DNA from: Streptomyces chartreusis
GTDB taxonomy: Bacteria > Actinomycetota > Actinomycetes > Streptomycetales > Streptomycetaceae
Assembly (NCBI RefSeq): GCF_008704715.1
Contig: NZ_CP023689.1
Location: 2,790,001-2,854,000 of the forward strand
Direction: 5' to 3'
DNA: 64,000 nucleotides
Part shown: positions 1 to 9,424 of the stretch, in pieces
Numbering within the stretch: the stretch's first letter is position 1
Layout: each line of letters begins with the position of its first letter
The notes under the pieces: model-generated
The model's input: the letters and a program-made list of their open reading frames with translations, nothing else
Told to the model about the DNA's origin: nothing
The model's database searches: none
Position numbers and translations under genes: made by a program

Positions 1-348
1 CTGCCCGTGAACTTCAACGCGCCGGCCGTCCCCGACGTGGACAGCATCAAGGCCGTCGGTTACCCGGCTGCCAAGCCGTACGACGGCCAGAAGCTGTACC
101 AGTGCCAGGACCAGCCGGGCCGGCTGTCGCTGAGGGCGTCCGACCCGACCATGTACCGCATCGGCTGCACAATGACGGGCGGTTCGTCCGGTGGCGGTTG
201 GATCGCCACGGGCTCGAACGGCAAGCCGGCGCTGGTGTCGAACACCTCGATCGGTCCGGTGGACGCGGGCTGGCTGGCGGGTCCGCGGCTGGGCAAGGAG
301 GCCAAGGCCGTGTTCGACGGGGTGAGCGAGAAGTTCACCGGTCAGTGA
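1..348 (+). CDS. Secreted trypsin-like serine protease, C-terminal part (5' end outside window)
   Basis: The reading frame is open from base 1, so the gene begins upstream of the window. The visible 115 residues match the C-terminal third of the complete protein encoded at 637-1866: the same order of GYPAA, DRPGRLSL-like, TMYRIGCTMTGGSSGGGW and LVSNTSIGP segments. The GGSSGGG motif carries the presumed catalytic serine of a chymotrypsin-fold peptidase. The catalytic His and Asp and any signal peptide lie outside the window. The two genes are adjacent and in the same direction, which indicates a tandem duplication. The substrate is unknown. The family call is firm; details are limited by truncation. 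Confidence 0.8.
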   Translation: MPVNFNAPAVPDVDSIKAVGYPAAKPYDGQKLYQCQDQPGRLSLRASDPTMYRIGCTMTGGSSGGGWIATGSNGKPALVSNTSIGPVDAGWLAGPRLGKEAKAVFDGVSEKFTGQ

Positions 349-636
349 CGCGCGCCGAAGCACGGAGTTGACAGCGACGGCGGCGGTGGGACGGTGAAGG
401 GATCCTCACCGGGAGGGGGACCCATAGCAGGGGGAACCCGGTATCGGGGCGGAACCGTCACAGGGGGAAACCTTCACCGCCTCACCGCCGTTCGCTCTCA
501 ACTCCACGGGCATAGTGGGATGTCGCGTCCGGGGGGCCGCGCAGAGATGGCAGTCGGCCCCTGAGAGGGACGAGTAAGCAACAGCCATCACGGCGCCCAT
601 TCGCAGCACCATGCTTCAACGGGGGTTTACCGCACC

Positions 637-1866
637 ATGCGTTCCACGCGTTCCGCTCCATCGTCCGCAGTTCGATATCGCAGGCGGCGTTCCGTTCTCG
701 CCGCCACCGGCCTCGTCGCCGCGCTGGCGTTGACCGCGACCGCCTGTGGCGGCTCGGCCGACGACCCGGCGAGCGACAAGGCCGACGCCGCCGCCTCGCA
801 GGCCGCAGGGGCCGGTGACTCCGGCAACACCGGCGACGGCATCCAGATCCCGTCCGAGATCGCGGACAAGCTCAAGGAGCACGGGATCGACGTCGACCAG
901 TGGAAGGACGGCGCCTGGAAGGACTGGGACCAGGACAAGTGGCTCAGCGAGGCCGAGGACTTCGTCAACCCGGTCATCGAGGGCCTGTGGAAGCCTGAGC
1001 GGATGCAGTCCGCGAAGGAGGCCAACAAGACGGTCACCACGCAGGACGCCTCCGCCGACCAGGGCGTGAGCGATCCGGAGCCTGCCCCCGTCCAGGCCAC
1101 GGCCGAGAAGACGCCGTACCACGACAACGCGGCGCCCGTCGGCAAGGTCTTCTTCGACACCCCCGACGGCCCGGCCGTCTGTTCCGGCACGGTCGTCAAG
1201 GACGTCAACCACCCCGGCAAGTCCAACCTCGTCTGGACGGCGGGCCACTGCGTGCACGCGGGACAGGGCGGCGGTTGGTACCGCAACATCGCCTTCGTCC
1301 CCGCGTACAACGACCTCGGCAAGTCCGAGGCGGAGCTGGGCAATGCCACGCCCACGGAGATCGCCCCCTACGGCAACTGGTGGGCCGACTGGGTCTCGAC
1401 GTCCAACGAGTGGATCCAGGGCGGCTCGGAGACAGGCGGCGCGGGTGCCACGTACGACTACGCGGTGCTGCACGTGCAGCCGGAGTCCGGCGCGAAGTCC
1501 CTGGAGGAGACCACCGGCGCTCTGGACGTCGACTTCACTGCCCCGTCCGCGACAGAGGTCGACACGATGGGCGCCTGGGGTTACCCGGCGGCACCGCCGT
1601 TCAACGGCCTGAAGATGTTCAAGTGCGTCGACCGTCCGGGCCGTCTCTCGCTGAGCCCGGCGCTGCCGACGATGTACCGCATCGGCTGCACGATGACCGG
1701 CGGCTCGTCGGGCGGCGGCTGGTTCCGGGTCGTCAACGGCGACACCAAGCTGGTGTCGAACACCTCGATCGGACCGGAGGACAACACCTGGCTCGCCGGC
1801 CCGCAGCTCGGCCGGGGGGCCGAGTCGCTGTACCAGAACATGAGCAGGACCTACGGCGGCCGGTGA
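637..1866 (+). CDS. Trypsin-like serine protease, probable lipoprotein
   Basis: This 409-residue exported protein has a basic N-terminus (RYRRRR), a hydrophobic stretch and a lipobox-like LTATAC, so Cys37 is the likely lipidated residue. An acidic linker of about 130 residues precedes the peptidase domain. The triad is visible as His204 (TAGHC), Asp274 (YDYAVL) and Ser358 (GGSSGGG), typical of chymotrypsin-fold peptidases. Cys182/Cys205 and Cys330/Cys351 could form disulfides. It is a paralogue of the truncated gene just upstream. The ATG at 637 is chosen because it gives an intact signal sequence. A strong hairpin follows the gene. Substrate and maturation are unknown. Confidence 0.85.
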   Translation: MRSTRSAPSSAVRYRRRRSVLAATGLVAALALTATACGGSADDPASDKADAAASQAAGAGDSGNTGDGIQIPSEIADKLKEHGIDVDQWKDGAWKDWDQDKWLSEAEDFVNPVIEGLWKPERMQSAKEANKTVTTQDASADQGVSDPEPAPVQATAEKTPYHDNAAPVGKVFFDTPDGPAVCSGTVVKDVNHPGKSNLVWTAGHCVHAGQGGGWYRNIAFVPAYNDLGKSEAELGNATPTEIAPYGNWWADWVSTSNEWIQGGSETGGAGATYDYAVLHVQPESGAKSLEETTGALDVDFTAPSATEVDTMGAWGYPAAPPFNGLKMFKCVDRPGRLSLSPALPTMYRIGCTMTGGSSGGGWFRVVNGDTKLVSNTSIGPEDNTWLAGPQLGRGAESLYQNMSRTYGGR

Positions 1867-1909
1867 TCCACAAGCGGCACTGAGCACGAGCAGCACCGAG
1901 GACAGGCAG

Positions 1910-1944
1910 AAGGCCCGCTCCCCTGCGACAGGGGAGCGGGCCTT
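1910..1944. terminator. Bidirectional hairpin terminator between protease gene and hflX
   Basis: A perfect 15-bp inverted repeat (1910-1924 and 1930-1944) with a 5-nt loop lies between two convergent genes. There is no long T run, as is common in Streptomyces. It can serve both the plus-strand protease and the minus-strand hflX. Confidence 0.8.
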
Positions 1945-1970
1945 CGTCAGTTCCGGCCGTTACGGTCGGC

Positions 1971-3464
1971 TCAGGCGGTCGGCGCCGGGACGTACGGCGC
2001 GAGATCCGCCGCCAGCTCCTCGTGCACCCGCACCTTGAGCAGCGTGCCCTCCGGGGTGTGCTCCTCGGAGATCACCTCGCCCTCGGTGTGGGCGCGGGCG
2101 ACGAGCCTGCCGAGGGTGTACGGCACCAGGGCCTCGATCTCGACGGACGGCCGCGGCAGCTCGTTGTCGATCAGGGCGAGCAGTTCGTCGATGCCCTTGC
2201 CGGTGCGCGCCGAGACCGCGATGGAGCGGGTCTCGATCCGCATCAGCCGCTGAAGCGTCAGCGGGTCGGCCGCGTCCGCCTTGTTGATCACGACGATCTC
2301 CGGTACGTCGATCGCACCGACGTCCCTGATCACCTCGCGAACGGCGGCCAGCTGCTCCTCCGGGTTCGGGTGCGAGCCGTCCACCACGTGCAGGATCAGG
2401 TCGGACTCGCCGACCTCCTCCATGGTGGAGCGGAACGCCTCGACGAGGTGGTGCGGCAGGTGCCGTACAAAGCCGACCGTGTCGGCCAGCGTGTACAGAC
2501 GACCACTCGGGGTCTCGGCCCGGCGCACGGTCGGGTCCAGGGTCGCGAACAGGGCGTTCTCGACCAGGACGCCGGCGCCGGTGAGGCGGTTGAGCAGGGA
2601 CGACTTGCCGGCGTTGGTGTATCCGGCGATGGCGACCGAGGGCACCTTGTGGCGCTTGCGCTCCTGGCGCTTGATCTCACGGCCGGTCTTCATGTCCGCG
2701 ATCTCCCGGCGCATCTTCGCCATCTTCTCGCGGATCCGTCGCCGGTCCGTCTCGATCTTGGTCTCACCGGGACCACGGGTGGCGAGGCCGCCGCCCTTGC
2801 CGCCGCCCATCTGCCGGGACAGCGACTGACCCCAGCCGCGGAGCCTCGGCAGCATGTACTGCATCTGCGCGAGCGCGACCTGAGCCTTGCCCTCTCGGGA
2901 CTTGGCGTGCTGGGCGAAGATGTCGAGGATCAGGGCCGTACGGTCGATGACCTTGACCTTGACGACGTCCTCGAGGGCGATGAGCTGGCCCGGGCTGAGC
3001 TCGCCGTCACAGATGACGGTGTCGGCGCCGGACTCGACGACGATGTCGCGCAGCTCGATGGCCTTGCCCGAGCCGATGAAGGTGGCCGCGTCGGGCTTGT
3101 CGCGGCGCTGGATCACGCCGTCGAGCACGAGCGCGCCCGCGGTCTCCGCGAGGGCTGCGAGTTCCGTCAGTGAGTTCTCCGCGTCCTGCGCGGTCCCCGA
3201 GGTCCAGACACCGACGAGCACGACCCGCTCCAGTCGGAGCTGGCGGTACTCGACCTCGGTGACGTCCTCGAGCTCGGTGGAGAGGCCCGCCACACGGCGC
3301 AGAGCCGCACGCTCGGAGCGGTCGAACTGATCGCCGTCCCGTTCTCCGTCGATCTCGTGGCTCCAGGCGACGTCCTCTTCCATCAGGGCATCGGCCCGAC
3401 GGCCGTCGGCATAGGTCTGCACGAAACGCTGCGTGTCCTGGGAAAAGGAAGAAGAGGAGGTCAT
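1971..3464 (-). CDS. hflX: GTPase HflX
   Basis: This 497-residue ribosome-associated GTPase is of the family that splits or rescues stalled 70S ribosomes, especially under stress. The N-terminal HflX domain (about residues 75-270) includes the GSGK segment (FIGSGKAIEL) and the glycine-rich GGGKGGGLATRGPGETKIETDRR stretch followed by a basic helix. The G domain starts with P-loop GYTNAGKSS (281-289), then DTVGF and NKAD. The ATG at 3464 is preceded by AAGGA, so upstream in-frame codons are unlikely to be used. It ends near the shared terminator and lies downstream of the metallopeptidase gene on the same strand. Confidence 0.95.
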   Translation of the reverse strand: MTSSSSFSQDTQRFVQTYADGRRADALMEEDVAWSHEIDGERDGDQFDRSERAALRRVAGLSTELEDVTEVEYRQLRLERVVLVGVWTSGTAQDAENSLTELAALAETAGALVLDGVIQRRDKPDAATFIGSGKAIELRDIVVESGADTVICDGELSPGQLIALEDVVKVKVIDRTALILDIFAQHAKSREGKAQVALAQMQYMLPRLRGWGQSLSRQMGGGKGGGLATRGPGETKIETDRRRIREKMAKMRREIADMKTGREIKRQERKRHKVPSVAIAGYTNAGKSSLLNRLTGAGVLVENALFATLDPTVRRAETPSGRLYTLADTVGFVRHLPHHLVEAFRSTMEEVGESDLILHVVDGSHPNPEEQLAAVREVIRDVGAIDVPEIVVINKADAADPLTLQRLMRIETRSIAVSARTGKGIDELLALIDNELPRPSVEIEALVPYTLGRLVARAHTEGEVISEEHTPEGTLLKVRVHEELAADLAPYVPAPTA

Positions 3465-3667
3465 TGGGTCCTTACGTCGATCGGGAATCCGGTTACGGCG
3501 ACGGTGGCAGCGGCGCCGCGGAACGAATCCGTGGCATCCGGAACCTGTTCCGTCACTGCACATAACGCACGAGCGCCCCGGGAGATTCCCGCGGGCCGTG
3601 CCGCGCCGACCCGATGATGGTCGCACGGCACGGCCCGTCTCGTCACCGCCTTATTTCCCGACCGGTC

Positions 3668-5248
3668 CTACTTCCCGGCCGCCCTGCCGACGGCCTTGCC
3701 ACCGGTCCTGCCGGCGGACTTGCCCCCGGTCTTCCCGGCCGCCTTGTGCGCCTTCTTGACCGTCTTCGCCGGGTCCACGGACTTCCACTCCGGCTCACCG
3801 GGCATCGGCGGGGTCTTCGCGCCGTACAGCCACGGGTTCATGAACCCGTCGAGCTGTCGTCCGGAGACCTCCTCCGCGAGGGCGACGAAGTCCGCGGTCG
3901 AGGCGGATGCGTCGCGGTAGCGGCTCACCCAGAGGCGCTCCAGCTTCTGGAAGGCCGGTGCGCCGATCTCCTGGCGCAGGGCGTACAGCACCAGGGCCGC
4001 GCCGTCGTAGACGTTGGGCCGGAAGATCCCGTTCTTCTTGCCGGGCGCGGGTGCCTTGGGCGCCGCGGGCGGTCCGCCGGCGGCGCGCCAGCGGTCGGAC
4101 GCGGCGTACGCGGCCTTCATCCGTGTCTCGAACGGCCGGTCCGCTTTCTCCGCCGCGTACAGGGCCTCGTACCAGGTGGCGTGCCCCTCGCTGAGCCACA
4201 GGTCGGACCAGGTCCGCGGGCTGACGCTGTCGCCGAACCACTGGTGCGCCAGCTCATGCACCATGATCGACTCGACGTACCACTGCGGGAACGCGGACTG
4301 CGTGAAGAGTTCCCGCTCGAAGAGGGACAGGGTCTGCGTCTCCAGCTCGAAGCCCGTGGTGGCGTGCGCCATGAGCAGGCCGTACGTCTCGAACGGGTAC
4401 CGCCCGACCTTCTTCTCCATCCAGGCGATGTGGCCGGGGGTCTTCTTCAGCCAGGGCTCGAGGCGCTCGCGGTCCGCGGTGGCCACGACGTCCCGTACGG
4501 GCAGGCCATGCGGTCCCTCGCGGTGCACGACCTTGGAGCGGCCGATGGAGACCTGGGCGAGCTCGGTGGCCATGGGGTGCCGGGTCCGGTACGTCCAGGT
4601 CGTCGAGCCGCCCGCGCGGTCCACGTCGGTCGGCAGGCCGTTGGCGACGGCGGTGTAGCCGTTGGGCGCGGTGACCCGGAAGGTGAACAGGGCCTTGTCG
4701 GAGGGGTGGTCGTTGCACGGGAACACCACGTGCGCGGCGTCGGCCTGGTTGGCCATGGCCAGCCCGTCCGCGGTCCGCACCCAGCCGCCCTCGCGCTCCT
4801 TGCCGTAGACGGGGTCGCTGGTGTGCCGCACGGTGATCCGCATCCAGCTGCCGTCGGGCAGCGGCTGCCCGGGCGTGACCACGAGGTCCTCACCGGCGCT
4901 GCGGAACGACGCGGGCTCCCCGTCGACCTCGACGGAGTCGACCTTGCCGTGGGCGAAGTCCAGATTGACCCGCTCCAGGTCCTCGGTCGTCCAGGCGTCG
5001 ATGGTGGTGACGGCCTGGAGGGGCTTGTCGTTGGTGCCGGGGTAGGTGAAGGACAGGTCGTACGACGCCACGTCGTAGCCGGGGTTGCCCAGATGCGGGT
5101 AGAGGCGGTCACCGACGCCCAGGGGCGTGGCGGGTGCACTGGCGGCGAGCAGGCAGAGGGAGACAGCGCCGGCGAGCATCGCGGGCACCTTGAGACGCCG
5201 GCGTGGACGGGCAGCGCGCTGAGCCTTGTTGCGGGGGTTGAGCAGCAT
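3668..5248 (-). CDS. Secreted M1 family zinc metallopeptidase
   Basis: This 526-residue aminopeptidase N-like protein has a signal peptide (basic RPRRR, hydrophobic core near residues 23-40). The zinc site is HELAH at 331-335 followed by Glu354 in WLSEG, giving HExxH-x18-E of the gluzincin M1 clan. The substrate-recognition GxMEN motif is replaced by GFELETQ (299-305), so exopeptidase specificity may differ from PepN. The last about 35 residues are a Lys/Gly/Ala-rich tail with AGKTGGKSAGRTGGK-like repeats, suggesting binding to the cell wall or an anionic polymer. It is shorter than PepN because it lacks the large C-terminal helical domain. Function beyond peptide cleavage is unknown. Confidence 0.85.
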   Translation of the reverse strand: MLLNPRNKAQRAARPRRRLKVPAMLAGAVSLCLLAASAPATPLGVGDRLYPHLGNPGYDVASYDLSFTYPGTNDKPLQAVTTIDAWTTEDLERVNLDFAHGKVDSVEVDGEPASFRSAGEDLVVTPGQPLPDGSWMRITVRHTSDPVYGKEREGGWVRTADGLAMANQADAAHVVFPCNDHPSDKALFTFRVTAPNGYTAVANGLPTDVDRAGGSTTWTYRTRHPMATELAQVSIGRSKVVHREGPHGLPVRDVVATADRERLEPWLKKTPGHIAWMEKKVGRYPFETYGLLMAHATTGFELETQTLSLFERELFTQSAFPQWYVESIMVHELAHQWFGDSVSPRTWSDLWLSEGHATWYEALYAAEKADRPFETRMKAAYAASDRWRAAGGPPAAPKAPAPGKKNGIFRPNVYDGAALVLYALRQEIGAPAFQKLERLWVSRYRDASASTADFVALAEEVSGRQLDGFMNPWLYGAKTPPMPGEPEWKSVDPAKTVKKAHKAAGKTGGKSAGRTGGKAVGRAAGK

Positions 5249-5364
5249 GGACCAGGGCTATCAGCGCACAAGCAGAGGACGTCGACGACGCGCGACCGCC
5301 ACACTCGAACGGGTAGGTCAGGTGGGTGCACGCGCGGACGCGGATATCGGCCCCTCGCCCGCCT

Positions 5365-7536
5365 TCACGCTCCCTGTGTCTGCGGCTGGGCCCTGCTGAC
5401 GTCGTACACGCCGCCCACATTGCGCATGGCCCGCATGAGGCCCGGAAGCAGTGCGGCGTCCGGCAGTTGGACCGTGTAGGTGTGACGCACCCGCTGCTGC
5501 GAAGGGGGCTCGACCGTCGCCGAGACGATTTCCGCGCCCTCCTGGGCCATCGCTTCGGTGAGGTCGGCCAGGAGATGCGGGCGAACGAACGATTCGGCGA
5601 CCAGCGTGACCCGGCACTCGGCGGTCTCTCCCCAGCGCACGTCGATCTCCGCACGCCCCGTGCCCTTCATGCGCGCCACCGCGGCGCACTCGACGCGATG
5701 CACCGTCACCGCTCCCCCGCGCACGGAGAACGCGGTGATCTCGTCGGGCGGCACGGGCGTACAGCAGCCGGCGAGCCGCACGCTCGCGCCGGGCCGGTCG
5801 ACCAGGACGTTGGCGGCGGAACGGCCGGCCGGGCGCACGACCGTGCCCTCCCCGGCGTATGCCGCGCTCGCAGGCCCGTCCGACTCGCCCCGGAAGGCCA
5901 CTTCGGCGTCCTTGGGCTCCGCGGCCGTGTGCGTGGGATGCGCGGCCAGCCACCGCTGGATGGCGATCCGCGCGGCGGGCGTGTGCGCGTGCTCCAGCCA
6001 CTCCCTGGAGGGCTCCGAGGCCGGATCCTGCCCCATGAGCAGCTGAACGGTGTCGCCGTCGCGCAGCACGGTGCTGAGGGTCGCCAGCCGCCCGTTGACC
6101 CGGGCACCGATGCACGCGTGCGCGTCCTCGCCGTACTGGGCGTACGCGGCGTCCACACAGGTCGCGCCCTCGGGCAGTCCGAGGGTGCCGCCGTCGGGCC
6201 GGAAGACGGTGATCTCGCGGTCCTGGGCGAGGTCCTCGCGCAGCGTGGACCAGAAGGTGTCCGGGTCCGGCGCCGCCTCCTGCCAGTCGAGGAGCCGGGA
6301 CAGCCAGCCGGGCCGTGTCGGGTCGGCGCGCTCACCGTCGCCTGCGACGGCCTGCTCCTCCGCGGAGGGCGCGTAGGGATTGCCGAGCGCGACGACCCCG
6401 GCCTCGGCGACCTTGTGCATCTGGTGCGTGCGGATGAGGACTTCGGTGACCTGCCCGTCCTCGCGGGCCACGGCGGTGTGCAGCGACTGGTACAGGTTGA
6501 ACTTGGGGACCGCGATGAAGTCCTTGAACTCCGAGACGACGGGCGTCAGACAGGTGTGCAGTTCGCCCAGTACGCCGTAGCAGTCGGCGTCCTCGCCCAC
6601 CAGCACCAGCAGTCGCCCGAAGTCGGCCCCGCGCAGCCGTCCGCGCTTGCGGGACACCCGGTGCACGGAGACGAAGTGCCGGGGCCGGATGAGGACTTCC
6701 GCCTGGATGTCGGCCTCGCGCAGGACGGCCCGCATCCGCTCGGCCATCTCCGCGAGCGGATCGTCCTTGCGGGAGGCGTTCTCGACGATCAGCTCCCTGG
6801 TGTGCTCGTACTCCTCGGGATGCAGGATCGCGAAGACGAGGTCTTCCAGTTCCGTCTTGAGCGCCTGGACGCCGAGCCGTTCGGCGAGCGGGATGAGCAC
6901 GTCACGGGTGACCTTGGCGATGCGCGCCTGTTTCTCGGGGCGCATCACGCCGAGCGTGCGCATGTTGTGCAGCCGGTCGGCGAGTTTGATCGACATCACG
7001 CGGACGTCGTTGCCGGTGGCGACGAGCATCTTGCGGAAGGTCTCGGGCTCGGCGGCGGCGCCGTAGTCGACCTTCTCCAGCTTGGTGACGCCGTCGACGA
7101 GGAAGCGCACCTCCGCGCCGAACTCCTCGCCGACCTGATCGAGGGTCACATCGGTGTCCTCGACGGTGTCGTGGAGCAGAGAGGCCGTCAAGGTGGTGGT
7201 CTCGGCACCGAGTTCGGCGAGGATCAGGGTCACCGCGAGGGGGTGCGTGATGTACGGCTCGCCACTCTTGCGCATCTGGCCCCGGTGCGAGGACTCGGCC
7301 AGCACATAGGCGCGGCGCAGCGGTTCGAGGGCCGCGTCGGCGTGGTGCGCCCGGTGGGCGTCGACGACATGGCCGATCGCGTCGGGCAGCCGGTCGCGTG
7401 AGGCTGGGCCGAGCAACGCCGCCCGGCCGAGGCGGCGCAGGTCGAGGCGGGCGCGGGCCTTCCTGCGTGGCACGGCAGGCGGGACAGGGCCTGCTACCGG
7501 GCCTGGCGTCGCGGAATTCGTTGCCTCCGCACTCAT
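5365..7536 (-). CDS. rshA: RelA/SpoT homologue (ppGpp hydrolase/synthetase family)
   Basis: This 723-residue stringent-response enzyme has an HD hydrolase domain (HPLAV..., LLHDTVEDTDV, IKLADRLHNMRTL) that is intact and should degrade (p)ppGpp. The synthetase-like domain keeps FKDFIAVPK-NLYQSLHT and EVLIRTHQMHKVAE but is diverged where active enzymes carry the DLYAIRI-type strand (here ADFGRLLVLV). A TGS domain (ITVFRPDGGTLGLPEGATCVDAAY) and a C-terminal ACT domain follow. The ATG at 7536 is preceded by GGAGGTG and chosen over a longer frame. Streptomyces also encode a separate canonical RelA elsewhere; this position beside dapF and hflX fits the second copy, RshA. Confidence 0.88.
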   Translation of the reverse strand: MSAEATNSATPGPVAGPVPPAVPRRKARARLDLRRLGRAALLGPASRDRLPDAIGHVVDAHRAHHADAALEPLRRAYVLAESSHRGQMRKSGEPYITHPLAVTLILAELGAETTTLTASLLHDTVEDTDVTLDQVGEEFGAEVRFLVDGVTKLEKVDYGAAAEPETFRKMLVATGNDVRVMSIKLADRLHNMRTLGVMRPEKQARIAKVTRDVLIPLAERLGVQALKTELEDLVFAILHPEEYEHTRELIVENASRKDDPLAEMAERMRAVLREADIQAEVLIRPRHFVSVHRVSRKRGRLRGADFGRLLVLVGEDADCYGVLGELHTCLTPVVSEFKDFIAVPKFNLYQSLHTAVAREDGQVTEVLIRTHQMHKVAEAGVVALGNPYAPSAEEQAVAGDGERADPTRPGWLSRLLDWQEAAPDPDTFWSTLREDLAQDREITVFRPDGGTLGLPEGATCVDAAYAQYGEDAHACIGARVNGRLATLSTVLRDGDTVQLLMGQDPASEPSREWLEHAHTPAARIAIQRWLAAHPTHTAAEPKDAEVAFRGESDGPASAAYAGEGTVVRPAGRSAANVLVDRPGASVRLAGCCTPVPPDEITAFSVRGGAVTVHRVECAAVARMKGTGRAEIDVRWGETAECRVTLVAESFVRPHLLADLTEAMAQEGAEIVSATVEPPSQQRVRHTYTVQLPDAALLPGLMRAMRNVGGVYDVSRAQPQTQGA

Positions 7537-7766
7537 GGGCACCTCCGGCTGCGTTAACCGGCGGACGGGGTACCCCATGGCGGACACGGCTCAGGGGATG
7601 GCGGCTTGTCCCCCGTCCGGGCCGGTGCTTGATGCTACCGAGCCCACCACGTGCGACTGACCGCCTCTCGCCGAGCGTGAAACGGATCACCCATTCGAGC
7701 GAGGGTTTGCAGGTTTACGATTTTGCGCCACGCGACCAGCCGGAGTTCGCGTTTTCCAATCCTTTC

Positions 7767-7805
7767 GGGGCGCCAGAACCGCTACTCCCAAACCACAGGC
7801 GCCCC
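7767..7805 (-). terminator. Possible terminator downstream of dapF
   Basis: Inverted repeat GGGGCGCC/GGCGCCCC (7767-7774 and 7798-7805) with a 23-nt loop lies just after the dapF stop. The stem is short and the loop long, so terminator function is only plausible. Confidence 0.35.
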
Positions 7806-7833
7806 ACAGCCCGGGATCCCAGACCCCGAGCAC

Positions 7834-8709
7834 TCAACGAACGACGGTTTCCAGCCAGTCCGCCTCGAGCTCGCCCTCGGCCACGATCACCGCGGGACCG
7901 GTCATCTCGATCTCGCCGTCGGGCCGCTCGGTGATCACCAGGGTGCCGCCGGGCACGTCGACGGTGTACGTCACGGGGGCGCCGGTCACCGCCGGGTCGG
8001 TGCCGTCCCGGCGCGCGGTGGCCACGGCGACGGCGCACGCGCCCGTGCCGCACGACCGGGTCTCGCCGGAGCCGCGCTCGTGCACGCGCAGGGCGACATG
8101 CCGGGGTCCGCGGTCGACCACGAACTCGACGTTGACGCCGTCCGGGTAGGCCGAGGCCGGGCTGAACGGCGGCGGGGAGTACAGGTCGCCGGCGTGCGCG
8201 AGGTCGTCCACGAAGGCGACCGCGTGCGGGTTGCCCATGTTCACGTTGCGCGCGGGCCAGCTGCGCTCGCCGACGCCCACCTTCACGTCCCCTTCGGGGA
8301 GCCGGGCCTTGCCCATGCCTACGGTGACGTCGCCGTCCTTGGCGATGTGCACGGTCTTCACGCCGCCGCGCGTGGCGATCGCGAGGTCGCCCTCGGTGGT
8401 GTGACCGGCGTGCTGGAGGTAGCGGGCGAAGACGCGCACGCCGTTGCCGCACATCTCCGCGATCGAGCCGTCGCCGTTGCGGTAGTCCATGAACCACTCG
8501 GCCTCGGCCGCCATGTCCTTGGCCTCGGGGTGCGCCGCGGAGCGCACGACGTGCAGGAGTCCGTCACCGCCGATGCCGGCGCGGCGGTCGCACAGGGCGG
8601 CGACGGCGGCCGGCGACAGGTCGATGACGTTGTCCGGGTCCGGGACGATCACGAAGTCGTTCTCGGTGCCGTGACCCTTGAGGAAGGCGATCGGCGTGCG
8701 CGTGCTCAT
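7834..8709 (-). CDS. dapF: Diaminopimelate epimerase
   Basis: This 291-residue cytoplasmic enzyme interconverts LL- and meso-diaminopimelate for lysine and peptidoglycan synthesis. Both catalytic cysteine segments are present: EMCGNGVRVFARYL and GSGETRSCGTGACAVA. The N-terminal FLKGHGTENDFVIVPD is typical. The ATG at 8709 gives the family N-terminus; no strong ribosome binding site was seen. It lies between rshA and miaA on the same strand, as in other streptomycetes. Streptomyces walls use LL-DAP, so net flux through the epimerase serves mainly lysine synthesis. Confidence 0.95.
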   Translation of the reverse strand: MSTRTPIAFLKGHGTENDFVIVPDPDNVIDLSPAAVAALCDRRAGIGGDGLLHVVRSAAHPEAKDMAAEAEWFMDYRNGDGSIAEMCGNGVRVFARYLQHAGHTTEGDLAIATRGGVKTVHIAKDGDVTVGMGKARLPEGDVKVGVGERSWPARNVNMGNPHAVAFVDDLAHAGDLYSPPPFSPASAYPDGVNVEFVVDRGPRHVALRVHERGSGETRSCGTGACAVAVATARRDGTDPAVTGAPVTYTVDVPGGTLVITERPDGEIEMTGPAVIVAEGELEADWLETVVR

Positions 8710-8812
8710 GCACCGATCGTAAGTGAAGCGAGTTATTTGCCGCGGGCCGGTGGCTGCCGGTCGGCGCTCACACTGCGGAGCCACACGGCCCCACGCCGCT
8801 ATCAGGGGCGCT

Positions 8813-9316
8813 TCAGCGGAGCCTTGCGACGCGCCACACGGCGAGGACCACGACCGCGGCGACGACCAGGACGTACCCCAGCACCACGCGCCAGTCGGGC
8901 CTGCGCGCGGAGCCGCGCTGCGGCAGCCCGGGCCAGGTGTAGCCGACCCTGCGGGCGGCCATCATGCCCCAGCCGGCCGCGCAGGAGCAGATCAGGAGCC
9001 CCAGCATGGCGATCACGGCCCCACTGTCGCCGAAGTCGAAGGCCAGCGGGAAGGCGAACATCAGGGAGCCGACCGCGGCGAGGGCCACGATGGGCGCCAG
9101 CTGCCAGATGCGGAGTCGGCGCTGCGGGCGCAGCTCGACCTCGACCTCGGGACCGCCGGCGTACATCTCCTCGGGCTCGGGACCGTCGTCGGTGACGCCA
9201 CCCTCGGTCTCGTCGGGCCCGTCCGGGCTCAGGCGGTCGCCGTCCGGTTCCCGCTCACCCGTGTCGGTGGTGACGTTCTCGGTGCTTTGTGCGGTGTCGC
9301 GAGGGCCGGCCTCCAT
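8813..9316 (-). CDS. Small membrane protein, unknown function
   Basis: This 167-residue protein has a hydrophilic acidic N-terminal half (EREPDGDRLSPDGPDETEGG...) and three predicted membrane segments: APIVALAAVGSLMFAFPLAF, AVIAMLGLLICSCAAGWGMM and VVLGYVLVVAAVVVLAVW. The ATG at 9316 has GGGAGGG nine bases upstream; an earlier in-frame GTG at 9346 has no such site. It sits between miaA and dapF on the same strand. I recognise no family beyond a conserved Streptomyces membrane protein. Confidence 0.65.
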   Translation of the reverse strand: MEAGPRDTAQSTENVTTDTGEREPDGDRLSPDGPDETEGGVTDDGPEPEEMYAGGPEVEVELRPQRRLRIWQLAPIVALAAVGSLMFAFPLAFDFGDSGAVIAMLGLLICSCAAGWGMMAARRVGYTWPGLPQRGSARRPDWRVVLGYVLVVAAVVVLAVWRVARLR

Positions 9317-9424
9317 CGCCACGCGCCCTCCCAACTCGGACTCCACTTGGTCGATCGAAGCTCGATGATGGCATGGCGCCGGAGGCCGGGACGGCGGCCG
9401 GAGCGTCCCGATGCCATCACGTGA

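Noticed and set aside
349..636. Gene in the spacer between the two proteases
   Set aside because: A minus-strand frame of 68 codons has no start signal or family; the stretch looks like a promoter region.
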